NCBI RefSeq assembly: GCF_900116645.1
Contig: NZ_FPBO01000022.1
Coordinates: forward strand, 62,001 to 126,000
Direction of reading: 5' to 3'
DNA: 64,000 bases
Source of the DNA: Pseudoduganella namucuonensis
GTDB taxonomy: Bacteria; Pseudomonadota; Gammaproteobacteria; Burkholderiales; Burkholderiaceae_D
In this document: in pieces, positions 17,115-25,679 of the stretch
Position numbering within the stretch: position 1 is the stretch's first letter
Layout: every line of letters starts with the position of its first letter
Notes under the pieces: model-generated
What the model was told of the DNA's origin: nothing
Database searches by the model: none
Seen by the model: the letters and a program-made list of their open reading frames with translations, nothing else
Position numbers and translations under genes: made by a program

Positions 17115-19136
17115 ATGGCGCAGTGCATACTGAAAATCGCGCTCGACACCCCGTTGAACGCCGTGTTCGACTATCGCTGGGAAGGCGAGGACGGCGCGCT
17201 GCCCCAAGTGGGCCAGCTGGCGCTGGTGCCGTTCGCGCGGCGCGAGGTGGTCGGCCTGATCGTCGGCCTGGCCGAGCACAGCGACGTGCCTGTGGAAAAG
17301 CTCAAGGACGCGCTCGCCGTGCGCGGCCAGTTGTCCCCGTTGACGGCCGAATGGCTGGCGCTGGCCGGCTTCGCGGCCGACTACTACCAGCGTCCGCTGG
17401 GCGAGGTGGCGTTGCCCGGCATCCCCAAGAACCTGCGCGTGCTGACCACGGTGGCGCTGGACCGCGCCATCAAGAAGCTGGGCAAGCTGGAGGACAAGCA
17501 CGACCACACGCCGCTGAACATGCCCGCGCTGAACGCGGAACAGCAGGCGGCGGCCGACCACATCGGCGGCGCACTGGGCTACCAGCCGGCGCTGCTGTAC
17601 GGCGTGACCGGCAGCGGCAAGACCGAGGTCTACCTGCAAGCCTGCGCCCAGGTGCTGGCGCGCGAGCCGGAGGGCCAGATCCTGATCCTGGTGCCCGAGA
17701 TCAACCTCACGCCCCAGCTGGAGGGCAACATCCGCGCCCGCTTCCCCGGCGTCATGCTGGCCACGCTGCACAGCAGCCTGTCCGAGGGCGAGCGCATGCT
17801 GCACTGGCTGGCCGCGCACCAGGGCCGCGCCCGCATCGTGCTGGGCACGCGGCTGGCCGTGCTGGCCTCGCTGCCCAGGCTCAAGCTGATCGTCATCGAC
17901 GAGGAGCACGACCCCTCCTACAAGCAGCAGGAAGGGCTGCGCTACTCGGCGCGCGACCTGGCCGTGTGGCGCGCGTGGCAGCTCAAGATCCCCATCGTGC
18001 TGGGTTCGGCCACGCCGTCGCTGGAAAGCTGGCACCACGCGCAGGGCGGGCGCTATCGCAAGCTGGAGCTGCGCGAGCGCGCCGTGAAATCGGCGGTGCT
18101 GCCCAAAGTGAAACTGATCGACATGGAGCGCGACAAGCCGCGCGACGGCCTCACGTCGCAGCTGGTGGCCGCGCTCAAGCTGCGCATGGAGCGGGGCGAG
18201 CAGTCGTTGCTGTTCTTGAACCGGCGCGGCTACGCCCCGGTGATCTGCTGCGAATCCTGCGGCTGGATCAGCGATTGCAAGCGCTGCACCTCCTTCATGG
18301 TGCTGCACAAGCCCGAGCACCGGCTGCGCTGCCACCACTGCAGCCTGGAAATGCGCATCCCGCGCCACTGCCCCACCTGCGGCAACATCGACCTGCAGCC
18401 TGTGGGGCGCGGCACCCAGCGGGTGGAGGAGGGCTTGCAGGCCCTGTTCCCGGAGGCGCGCATCCTGCGCATCGACGCCGACAGCACGCGCAAGAAGGGC
18501 AGCGCGCAGGAAGCCTTCGACACGGTGCACCGGGGCGAGGTGGACATCCTGGTCGGCACGCAGATGGTCGCCAAGGGGCATGACTTCAAAAAGTTGACCC
18601 TGGTGGGCATCATGAACCCCGACACGGCGCTGTTCTCGCAGGACTACCGCGCCAGCGAGCGCCTGTTCGCGCAACTGATGCAGGTGGCGGGCCGGGCCGG
18701 CCGCGCGGCGCAGGTGGAGGGCGGCAGCCCCGCCGAGGTGCTGATCCAGACGCGCTACACGCAGCATCCGCTGTACTCGGCCGTGGTCAACCACGACTAC
18801 GACCACTTCGCCTCCGCGCTGCTGGCCGAGCGCAAGCAGGCCGCCTTGCCGCCCTACCTGTTCCAGGCGCTGCTGCGCGCCGAGGCGCCCGAACTGGCCA
18901 CGGCCATCGAATTCCTCACGCTGGCGCGCGACTGCAGGCAATGGGAAGGCGTCACCCTCAACGACCCCATCCCGATGACGATGACGCGCGTGCACAACGT
19001 CGACCGCGCCCAGTTGCTGGTGGAATCGGCGTCCCGCCCCGTGCTGCAAGCCTTCCTCAAGGAATGGATGCAGGCGCTGCGCGACACCAAGACCCGCGTC
19101 AAATGGTCGCTCGAAGTCGACCCGCTCGACATTTAA
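17115..19136 (+). CDS. priA: Primosomal replication restart helicase PriA
   Basis: PriA recognises stalled forks and reloads the replicative helicase. The 673-residue protein has the N-terminal fork-binding domain (AQCILKIALDTPLNAVFDYR), Walker A GVTGSGKTEVYLQ near residue 163, the DEEH box VIDEEHDPSYKQQ near residue 260, and the family's zinc module of paired cysteines (CCESCGW, CKRC, CHHC, CPTCGN) from about residue 377 to 425. The C-terminal helicase lobe (GTQMVAKGHDF, QVAGRAGRA) is complete. It lies directly downstream of the DnaA-box cluster and ends against a convergent LysR gene, separated by a repeat block. Confidence 0.97.
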   Translation: MAQCILKIALDTPLNAVFDYRWEGEDGALPQVGQLALVPFARREVVGLIVGLAEHSDVPVEKLKDALAVRGQLSPLTAEWLALAGFAADYYQRPLGEVALPGIPKNLRVLTTVALDRAIKKLGKLEDKHDHTPLNMPALNAEQQAAADHIGGALGYQPALLYGVTGSGKTEVYLQACAQVLAREPEGQILILVPEINLTPQLEGNIRARFPGVMLATLHSSLSEGERMLHWLAAHQGRARIVLGTRLAVLASLPRLKLIVIDEEHDPSYKQQEGLRYSARDLAVWRAWQLKIPIVLGSATPSLESWHHAQGGRYRKLELRERAVKSAVLPKVKLIDMERDKPRDGLTSQLVAALKLRMERGEQSLLFLNRRGYAPVICCESCGWISDCKRCTSFMVLHKPEHRLRCHHCSLEMRIPRHCPTCGNIDLQPVGRGTQRVEEGLQALFPEARILRIDADSTRKKGSAQEAFDTVHRGEVDILVGTQMVAKGHDFKKLTLVGIMNPDTALFSQDYRASERLFAQLMQVAGRAGRAAQVEGGSPAEVLIQTRYTQHPLYSAVVNHDYDHFASALLAERKQAALPPYLFQALLRAEAPELATAIEFLTLARDCRQWEGVTLNDPIPMTMTRVHNVDRAQLLVESASRPVLQAFLKEWMQALRDTKTRVKWSLEVDPLDI

Positions 19137-19146
19137 ACCCGCGCCC

Positions 19147-19265
19147 AAGCGGCGTCAGCAGCTATTTGGGGTCAGACCCCAAAGCGGCGTCAGCAATGGT
19201 AAGGGATCTGATGCTGTGTGGAAGCGGCGTCAGCAGCCCTCTGGGGTCTGACCCCAAAGCGGCGT
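19147..19265. repeat. Intergenic repeat block: four AAGCGGCGTCAGCA-type units and two GGGGTC palindromes
   Basis: Between priA and the convergent LysR gene, AAGCGGCGTCAGCA occurs exactly at 19147, 19182 and 19222; a fourth, truncated to AAGCGGCGT, is at 19257. Units one/two and three/four each bracket a short palindrome: TTTGGGGTCAGACCCCAAA (19165-19183) and GGGGTCTGACCCC (19243-19255). The whole thus looks like one ~49-bp unit present twice with a short spacer. It may act as a bidirectional terminator or be a mobile palindromic repeat; the sequence cannot tell which. Confidence 0.8.
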
Positions 19266-19271
19266 GGACAG

Positions 19272-20165
19272 TTAGGGTTGCAGCAGGTAGCGGCGGGCGC
19301 TGTGGATGACTTGCTCGGACAGCGCGCGCGTGAACGGCGTGTCGAGGTTCCAGGCGTGCCATTCGAGCGGCACGTCGAAGACTTGGCCCGGGGCGAGGTC
19401 CACCAGCCTTTCGCTGTCGATCGCGCCGGCCACGTGCATCAGGGGCAGCAAGCCGTACGCCAAGCCGCCGTAGATGCACTCGTACAGCGCCGGCGTCAGC
19501 GGCAGCGTGTGGCGCGGGTAGGGGCCCTTGACGCCGAGCGTGTCGGCCAGGAAGCGGCTGTGGTGTGAACGGTCACTCACCACCGCCGGCGCCAGCTGCG
19601 CGGCCTCGGCGGAGAAGCCGTCGCCGAACCAGTGGCCGGCGAACACCGGCGTGGCGACGCACACATGGCGCATCACGCCCAGCGGCGTGGTGGCCGGACC
19701 GTTCAAGGCCGACGGCGACTCGCAGCGCGCGGCGATGGCGCCGAACACGCTGCCTTCCTGCACCATGTGCAGCGCCTGCTCGCGGCCGGCCTGGTGGATG
19801 TCCAGCTGGCAGCGCGGTGGCGACAGCAGCGGACCCAGCGCCAGCGGGAACCACGTCGCCAGGCTGGCGGCGTCGATGGCCACCGAGATTTCCGGCATGC
19901 TGACCCGGTTGCCCAGGTCGATGTCCAGCGCCGCCTCCATCAGCCGCACGTTGCGGTGGTGCGAGATCAGCCGCTGGCCCAGTCCGGTCGGCACGCAAGG
20001 CGCGCCGCGCACGATCAGCAGGCGCCCGCTGGCGTCCTCCAGCGCCTTGATGCGCTGCGAGACGGCGGACTGGCTGATGCCCAGCGCCGCGGCCGCCTTT
20101 TCAAAACTGCCATGGCTGGCGACCGCGTCCAGGACGGCCAGCGCTTTGTAATCGATATTGCCCAT
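19272..20165 (-). CDS. LysR-family regulator, ArgP (IciA)-like
   Basis: A 297-residue LysR regulator. The N-terminal winged helix (residues ~3-62) reads DYKALAVLDAVASHGSFEKAAAALGISQSAVSQRIKALED, very like ArgP, and the effector domain has the ArgP-type AIDAASLATWFPLALGPLL. ArgP senses lysine/arginine and usually activates the argO exporter, but here the divergent neighbour is a flavoprotein disulfide reductase, so the target is uncertain. The divergent arrangement, with 115 bases between starts and a GCTTAT/ATAAGC dyad between, suggests it controls that gene or itself. Confidence 0.88.
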   Translation of the reverse strand: MGNIDYKALAVLDAVASHGSFEKAAAALGISQSAVSQRIKALEDASGRLLIVRGAPCVPTGLGQRLISHHRNVRLMEAALDIDLGNRVSMPEISVAIDAASLATWFPLALGPLLSPPRCQLDIHQAGREQALHMVQEGSVFGAIAARCESPSALNGPATTPLGVMRHVCVATPVFAGHWFGDGFSAEAAQLAPAVVSDRSHHSRFLADTLGVKGPYPRHTLPLTPALYECIYGGLAYGLLPLMHVAGAIDSERLVDLAPGQVFDVPLEWHAWNLDTPFTRALSEQVIHSARRYLLQP

Positions 20166-20172
20166 AAGAGAC

Positions 20173-20198
20173 GCTTATAAAAATCTGAAACGATAAGC
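20173..20198. promoter_or_regulatory. Candidate LysR-type operator between the ArgP-like gene and the flavoprotein gene
   Basis: GCTTAT (20173-20178) and ATAAGC (20193-20198) form a 6-bp dyad with a 14-base centre, starting seven bases upstream of the regulator's ATG in an AT-rich stretch. LysR proteins bind interrupted dyads in such divergent intergenes. The assignment rests on symmetry and position only. Confidence 0.35.
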
Positions 20199-20280
20199 AA
20201 TACTAATGGGTTTCCATGTTTCATGCTGGATTTTTCGCAAGAGAGTAGACTCCCAGCTCATCAGAATGGAGGCCGATGCG

Positions 20281-21723
20281 ATGAAGACTATGCGTACCGA
20301 TGTGGCGATCATAGGGGCCGGCACGGCCGGCTTGTCGGCCTACCGCGCCGCGCGCGCGGGCGGCAAGCGCGCCGTGCTGATCGAGAGCGGTCCCTACGGC
20401 ACCACCTGCGCCCGCGTCGGCTGCATGCCCAGCAAGCTGCTGATCGCGGCGGCCGACGCGGCGCACGCCGTGGCCGACGCGCCGGCCTTCGGCGTGCATC
20501 CCGGCCCCGTGCGCATCGACGGCCGGGCCGTGATGGCGCGCGTGCGCAGCGAGCGCGACCGCTTTGTCGGCTTCGTGCTGGAGGGCATGGAACACATCCC
20601 CGCCGAGGACTTGCTGCGCGGCCACGCGCGCTTCGCGGGACCGCGCGAACTGAGCATCGACGGGCACACGCTGGTGCAGGCCGAGCGCATCGTCATCGCC
20701 ACCGGTTCCACGCCCATTGTGCCGCAGGAATGGCGACAGGCCGGGGACCGCGTCATTTCCAGCGACGCCGTGTTCGAGTGGACCGATCTGCCCGGCTCGG
20801 TGGCCGTGGTGGGCACCGGCGTGATCGGCCTGGAGCTGGGGCAGGCGCTGCACCGGCTGGGCGTGCGGGTGACGATGTACGCGCGCGGCGGCAGCGTGGC
20901 CCAGCTGGGCGACCCGGAGGTGCTGGCCGAGGCGGCGCGCGTGCTGGGCGGGGCGCTGGACATCCGTTTCCAGACCAGCGTGGCGTCCGTCACCGCGGAG
21001 GACGGGCGGCTGGCGCTGGCCAGCCGCGACGAGACGGGCCGGGAACGCCGCGAATCCTTCGACTTCGTGCTGGCCGCGATGGGCCGCAAACCCAATGTGC
21101 ACGAGCTGAACCTGGAGCTGGCGCAGATCGCGCTGGACCGCCGCGGCGTGCCGCTGTACGACCGCCGCACCATGCAGTGCGGCAGCAGCGCCATCTTCAT
21201 CGCCGGCGACGCGGACGACGAATTGCCGCTGCTGGGCGAGGCCGCCGACCAGGGCAAGATCGCCGGCGCCAACGCCGCCCGCTTTCCGGACGTGCAGCCC
21301 GGCCTGCGCCGCACGCCGCTGACGGTGGCCTTCTGCGAACCGCAGATCGCCACCATGGGCGCCAGCTACCGCGACCTGTGCGCCAGCCACGGCGGCCGCT
21401 TCGCGGCCGGTTCCGTCTCCTTCGGCAACCAGGGCCGCAGCCGCGTGATGCGCCAGAACCAGGGCATGCTGCGCGTCTACGGCGAGTTCGGCAGCGGCCG
21501 TTTCCTGGGCGCCGAGATGGTGGGCCCGCGCGCCGAGCACATCGGCCACCTGCTGTCCTGGGCCTGCCAGGCGCGGCTGACCGTGTCCGCCATGCTGGAC
21601 ATGCCCTTCTACCACCCGGTGGTGGAGGAGGGCGTGCGCACCGCGCTGCGCGACCTGGCGGAGCAACTGGCCGCCGAGCCGCCGGCGCCCGTGCCCTGCC
21701 CGGATTGCACGCCCGGCACTTGA
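20281..21723 (+). CDS. Dihydrolipoyl-dehydrogenase-like flavoprotein disulfide reductase
   Basis: A 480-residue class I pyridine nucleotide-disulfide oxidoreductase. FAD-binding VAIIGAGTAGLSAYRAARAG is at the N-terminus, the redox pair Cys-x4-Cys in GTTCARVGCMPSKLL near residue 40, the NAD(P) motif VAVVGTGVIGLELGQAL near 175, and the C-terminal HPVVEEG, which normally holds the catalytic His. It matches the lone Lpd-like family rather than the pyruvate-complex E3, and no lipoyl-bearing E2 gene is adjacent. ATG 20281 is chosen because GGAGG lies eight bases upstream (20268-20272). The substrate is unknown; glutathione- or mercuric-reductase-like roles are alternatives. Confidence 0.85.
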   Translation: MKTMRTDVAIIGAGTAGLSAYRAARAGGKRAVLIESGPYGTTCARVGCMPSKLLIAAADAAHAVADAPAFGVHPGPVRIDGRAVMARVRSERDRFVGFVLEGMEHIPAEDLLRGHARFAGPRELSIDGHTLVQAERIVIATGSTPIVPQEWRQAGDRVISSDAVFEWTDLPGSVAVVGTGVIGLELGQALHRLGVRVTMYARGGSVAQLGDPEVLAEAARVLGGALDIRFQTSVASVTAEDGRLALASRDETGRERRESFDFVLAAMGRKPNVHELNLELAQIALDRRGVPLYDRRTMQCGSSAIFIAGDADDELPLLGEAADQGKIAGANAARFPDVQPGLRRTPLTVAFCEPQIATMGASYRDLCASHGGRFAAGSVSFGNQGRSRVMRQNQGMLRVYGEFGSGRFLGAEMVGPRAEHIGHLLSWACQARLTVSAMLDMPFYHPVVEEGVRTALRDLAEQLAAEPPAPVPCPDCTPGT

Positions 21724-21786
21724 ATGCCCGCGTCTTCTCTACTATGCTGGAAGTAAGTTGATGTACGGCAACACTATGGAGATGCG

Positions 21787-22905
21787 GTGAAAATACGGAA
21801 GATCGGCCCTGGCGACCTGCGTGTCGGTCAGCTGCTGCCTTGGGATGTCTACGGGGCGGGCGGCGGCCTGCTGGCGCTCAAGGGGCAGTTGATCGCGAAC
21901 AGCAGCCAGCTTGACAGCCTGGTCGAGCGCGGCGTTTATGATGACGCCGGCGAACGGCCCGAGGGCGCGGAGCCGGCGTCGGTGCTGCGCCTGCTGAACG
22001 GCGCCGCGCTTGCGCTGCAAGCCGTGCTGGAACAGATCGCGGGCGGGATGGCGTCCGATGCGCGCGGGAAGCTGGAGGAAGTGGCCGGGATGGTGGCGCG
22101 GGCCGTGGCGCTGAACGCCGATATCGCGGTCGCGTCCATCCTGCACAATCAGCGGGCCATGCCGTATCCGGTGCGGCACAGCGTGGACACGGCCGTGGTG
22201 ACGCAGATCGTGGCCGCTTCGCTGAACAAGCCGGACGAAGACGTGCGAACAGCGACGTTGGCGGCGCTGACGATGAACGTCGGCATGCTCGCCGGCCATG
22301 CCCGCCTGCACGCGCTGACCGCCCCGCTGAGCGCCGACGACCGGCGCCTGATCCAGGCCCATCCGCAGGCCGGCGTGGCGCTGCTGCGCCAGGCCGGCGT
22401 CGACCACCCGGACTGGCTGTCCTGCGTGCTGCATCACCATGAAAACGAGGACGGCAGCGGCTACCCGTCCGGCAAGGGCGGCGCCCAGGTGCCGGAGTCG
22501 GCCAAGCTGGTGGCGCTGGCGGACCGTTATTGCGCCCGCGTGTCACAGCGGGGCTACCGCCAGAGCCTGGCGCCGAACGCGGCGCTGCGCGACATCCTGC
22601 TGGAGGGCAAAACCACGCTGGGCAGCCTGCCGGCCGCCGTGCTGATACGCGAACTGGGCATTTACCCCATCGGCACCCGCGTGCGGCTGCGGAACGGGGA
22701 AATCGGCGTGGTGTCGCGCAAGGGATTGAATTCCACGTCGCCCTGGGTGACGTCGCTGACCGGTCCGCGCGGCGCGCCGCTGGACCCTTTCCCGCAGCGC
22801 GACACGCGCAGCGACCAGAACGGCATACGCGAGGTGCTGGCGCCGGGCGAGCCGGCGGCGGAGTTCCGCATGAGCCAGGTCTGGGGCAGCGCGGCGCTGC
22901 CCTGA
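21787..22905 (+). CDS. HD-GYP domain protein with substituted HD pair
   Basis: A 372-residue protein with a DUF3391-like N-terminal half (RVGQLLPWDVYGAGGGLLALKG) and an HD-GYP domain from about residue 130. HD-GYP enzymes degrade cyclic-di-GMP. The GYP part is well kept (HHHENEDGSGYPSG near residue 216, VALADRY near 240) and the first His is present (RHSVDT), but the position of the defining LLHDIGK reads LTMNVGM, so the metal-binding His-Asp is replaced by Met-Asn. The protein may therefore bind rather than hydrolyse c-di-GMP. The start is GTG 21787 with a GGAG upstream. Confidence 0.86.
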   Translation: MKIRKIGPGDLRVGQLLPWDVYGAGGGLLALKGQLIANSSQLDSLVERGVYDDAGERPEGAEPASVLRLLNGAALALQAVLEQIAGGMASDARGKLEEVAGMVARAVALNADIAVASILHNQRAMPYPVRHSVDTAVVTQIVAASLNKPDEDVRTATLAALTMNVGMLAGHARLHALTAPLSADDRRLIQAHPQAGVALLRQAGVDHPDWLSCVLHHHENEDGSGYPSGKGGAQVPESAKLVALADRYCARVSQRGYRQSLAPNAALRDILLEGKTTLGSLPAAVLIRELGIYPIGTRVRLRNGEIGVVSRKGLNSTSPWVTSLTGPRGAPLDPFPQRDTRSDQNGIREVLAPGEPAAEFRMSQVWGSAALP

Positions 22906-22930
22906 CGCGCGGTCCCCGGCCCGGCCGCGG

Positions 22931-23413
22931 TCAGTTCAGCATCGCGTCCAGCCGGCCCTGCTCGGCCAGGTCGCGCAGCACGCGGATGGTGTCGATGTCC
23001 GATTCCTCGTAGGCCGACTTGCGGAACTCGTCGTACATCGCGTTCGCCTCGTCGGTGGCGGCGTCGTGGCCGTCCTCGTACTCGAAGCGCACGAACAGCC
23101 GGCCCGGGTGGGGGATTTCGATGGTCATCGTCAGGCTGGAGGCGCTGATGTCCTGCTGCGGCGCCACCACGTAGCGCACGCGGTGCATGGTTTCCAGCAC
23201 CACGCGGTCGGTGATCACCAGTTCGCCGTAGCGCAGCTTGCGGTCGAAGCCGTTCTCGCCGCGGTTGGCGATCTGGCACTCGTCCAGGTGCGGCACGAAC
23301 AGCCTGGGTGATTCCGCCCGCAACACGAGGCCGCGCCACAGTTGTTCGTGGCTGATCTCGTCGATCAACGGGTTCATCGGATCGTTGATTTCTATTAAGT
23401 GTTCAAATTTCAT
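22931..23413 (-). CDS. DUF1857 (AtaL-like, SRPBCC fold) protein
   Basis: A 160-residue cytoplasmic protein starting MKFEHLIEINDPMNPLIDEI, the characteristic opening of DUF1857/AtaL-like proteins, which share the START/SRPBCC ligand-binding fold. Further family features are EQLWRGLVLRAESPRLF and the Tyr/Arg-rich strand TMHRVRYVV. The ligand and reaction are unknown. ATG 23413 is used; upstream residues are low-similarity extension. It converges on the HD-GYP gene with only 25 bases between stops. Confidence 0.85.
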   Translation of the reverse strand: MKFEHLIEINDPMNPLIDEISHEQLWRGLVLRAESPRLFVPHLDECQIANRGENGFDRKLRYGELVITDRVVLETMHRVRYVVAPQQDISASSLTMTIEIPHPGRLFVRFEYEDGHDAATDEANAMYDEFRKSAYEESDIDTIRVLRDLAEQGRLDAMLN

Positions 23414-23538
23414 GATGCGTAGCCCAGGTAGGTGAGGCGTACCGACGCCTGACGACACTATATTCCGCCCGGCCCCCAATTATCAATGCTTGCGCTGCTA
23501 CAATGGCTGGCTGTACTTCCCGCTCCCGCCCCGAAACC

Positions 23539-25599
23539 ATGTCTAACGCCCCACAGTTTGGTCTGAACGCCCCCCAAAGCGAAGCCGTGCTCTACCTGGA
23601 CGGGCCATGCCTGGTGCTGGCCGGCGCGGGTTCCGGCAAGACGCGCGTGATCACGCAGAAAATCACCCACCTGGTCGAGGACCGCGGCTACGATCCGCGC
23701 ACCATCGCCGCGCTGACCTTCACCAACAAGGCCGCGCTGGAAATGCAGGAACGGGTCGCCAAGCTGCTCAAGCAGCCGCGCCAGGCCAAGCAGTTGACGG
23801 TGTCCACCTTCCACTCGCTGGGCGTGAAGATCCTGCGCCAGGAGGCCAACCACCTGGGGCTGAAGGACCGCTTCTCCATCATGGACAGCGACGACTGCTA
23901 TTCGCTGGTGCAGGACCTGGCCGTGACCACCGACAAGCAGATCATCCGCGGCATCCAGAACAGTATTTCGCTGTGGAAAAACGGCCTGGTCGTGCCCGAG
24001 CAGGCGCTGCGCGACGCCAAGGACGAGGACGAGGCCCAGGCCGCCCGCATCTACGGCAGCTACATCTCCACGCTGGCGGCCTACCAGGCGGTCGATTTCG
24101 ACGACCTGATCCGCCTGCCCGTGGAGCTGTTCCGCGACAACGGCGCCGTGCGCGACAAGTGGCAGCGCCGCCTGCGCTACCTGCTGGTCGACGAATACCA
24201 GGACACCAACACTTGCCAATACGAACTGGTGAAGCTGATGGTGACCGGCATCGGCAAGAAACCCATGTTCACCGCCGTGGGCGACGACGACCAGGCCATC
24301 TACGCCTGGCGCGGCGCCACCATCGAGAACCTGCGCAACCTGCAGGTCGATTTCCCGGACCTGAAGCTGATCAAGCTGGAGCAGAACTACCGTTCCACCA
24401 CCCGCATCCTGCAGGCGGCCAACGCGGTGATCGGCAACAATCCCAAGCTGTTCGAAAAGTCGCTGTGGTCCGAGCACGGCCTGGGCGAGCCCATCACCGT
24501 GCACGCCATGCCGAACGACGAGCAGGAGGCGGAGCAGATCGCCATCATGATCTCGGCCGACCACTTCGAGCGCAAGAACAAGTGGACCGACTACGCCATC
24601 CTCTACCGCGGCAACCACCAGGCCCGCATCATCGAGCAGGCGCTGCGCAACCAGCGCATCCCGTACACGATCTCCGGCGGCCAGAGCTTCTTCGACAAGG
24701 CCGAGATCAAGGACATCATCGCCTACCTGCGCCTGTTGGCCAACCAGGACGACGACCCGGCCTTCATCCGCGCCGTCACCACGCCGCGGCGGGGCATAGG
24801 GCAGTCCACGCTGGAAGTGCTGGGCGCGTTCTCGGGCCAATGGCAGTGTTCGCTGTTCGAGGCCGTGTTCAAGGGTGGCATCGAGGCCAAGCTGCCGGAC
24901 AGGCAACTGCTGCCGCTGCGCGAATTCTGCAACTTCATCAACAACCTGGAGGCGCGCGCCAGCCGTCCGGGCCCGTCCGGCAGCGGCGACAACGCCGCCC
25001 AGGTGCTGGACGACCTGATGGAGGCCATCCATTACGAGTCCTACCTGTACGACAGCTTCGAGGAGCGCGCCGCCCAAGGCAAGTTCCAGAACGTGATGGA
25101 GTTCGTCAACTGGCTGAAGGACCGGGGCCGGGGCGGCAAGGACCGCGACGGCGAGGAAAAGAACGTGCTGGAACTGACGCAGATGGTGGCGCTGATGTCC
25201 ATGCTCGAAGGCAAGGACGAGGAGCCGGACGCGATCCGCATGTCCACCCTGCACGCCTCCAAGGGGCTGGAGTATCCGCACGTGTTCCTGGTCGGCTGCG
25301 AGGAGGGCATCCTGCCGCACAAGGGCGATCCGGACGCGCCGGTGGAAACGGTGGCGCAGCGCATCGAGGAGGAGCGCCGCCTGATGTACGTGGGCATCAC
25401 CCGCGCCCAGCGCACGCTGCGCGTCACCTGGTGCAAAAAGCGCAAGCGCGCGGGCGAACAGGTGCATTGCGACCAGTCGCGCTTCATCAAGGAGATGGAG
25501 CTGGACGTGGGCGACGCCGTGCCCAAGGAATCCGAAATCCTCACCCCGCGCGAACGCCTGGCGCGCATGAAGGAACTGCTCGCCACACCCAAAGCCTGA
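23539..25599 (+). CDS. rep: ATP-dependent DNA helicase Rep (UvrD/Rep superfamily 1A)
   Basis: A 686-residue 3'-5' helicase that assists fork progression. Motif I LAGAGSGKTRVITQKI near residue 30, motif II VDEYQDTN near 220, motif III GDDDQAIYAWRGA near 250, and motifs V and VI (TLHASKGLEYPHVFLVGCEEG, EERRLMYVGITRAQ) are intact. The GDDDQxIYxWRGA form and the length favour Rep over UvrD, and no Tudor-like UvrD tail is seen. ATG 23539 (MSNAPQFGLNAPQ) matches the usual N-terminus. It is monocistronic. Confidence 0.94.
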   Translation: MSNAPQFGLNAPQSEAVLYLDGPCLVLAGAGSGKTRVITQKITHLVEDRGYDPRTIAALTFTNKAALEMQERVAKLLKQPRQAKQLTVSTFHSLGVKILRQEANHLGLKDRFSIMDSDDCYSLVQDLAVTTDKQIIRGIQNSISLWKNGLVVPEQALRDAKDEDEAQAARIYGSYISTLAAYQAVDFDDLIRLPVELFRDNGAVRDKWQRRLRYLLVDEYQDTNTCQYELVKLMVTGIGKKPMFTAVGDDDQAIYAWRGATIENLRNLQVDFPDLKLIKLEQNYRSTTRILQAANAVIGNNPKLFEKSLWSEHGLGEPITVHAMPNDEQEAEQIAIMISADHFERKNKWTDYAILYRGNHQARIIEQALRNQRIPYTISGGQSFFDKAEIKDIIAYLRLLANQDDDPAFIRAVTTPRRGIGQSTLEVLGAFSGQWQCSLFEAVFKGGIEAKLPDRQLLPLREFCNFINNLEARASRPGPSGSGDNAAQVLDDLMEAIHYESYLYDSFEERAAQGKFQNVMEFVNWLKDRGRGGKDRDGEEKNVLELTQMVALMSMLEGKDEEPDAIRMSTLHASKGLEYPHVFLVGCEEGILPHKGDPDAPVETVAQRIEEERRLMYVGITRAQRTLRVTWCKKRKRAGEQVHCDQSRFIKEMELDVGDAVPKESEILTPRERLARMKELLATPKA

Positions 25600-25679
25600 G
25601 CCCCGCCGCGCCGGTTTACTTCCCGCGGTGATTATGTGATTCTGGGAATTCTTTTCCGGGAGTAAACAGGGGGCCTGCC

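Noticed and set aside
19147..19265. Short CRISPR-like array (repeats at 35-40 base spacing)
   Set aside because: Only four units of 9-14 bases, spacing of 35-40 bases filled by palindromes that are themselves repeated, and no cas gene in the window.
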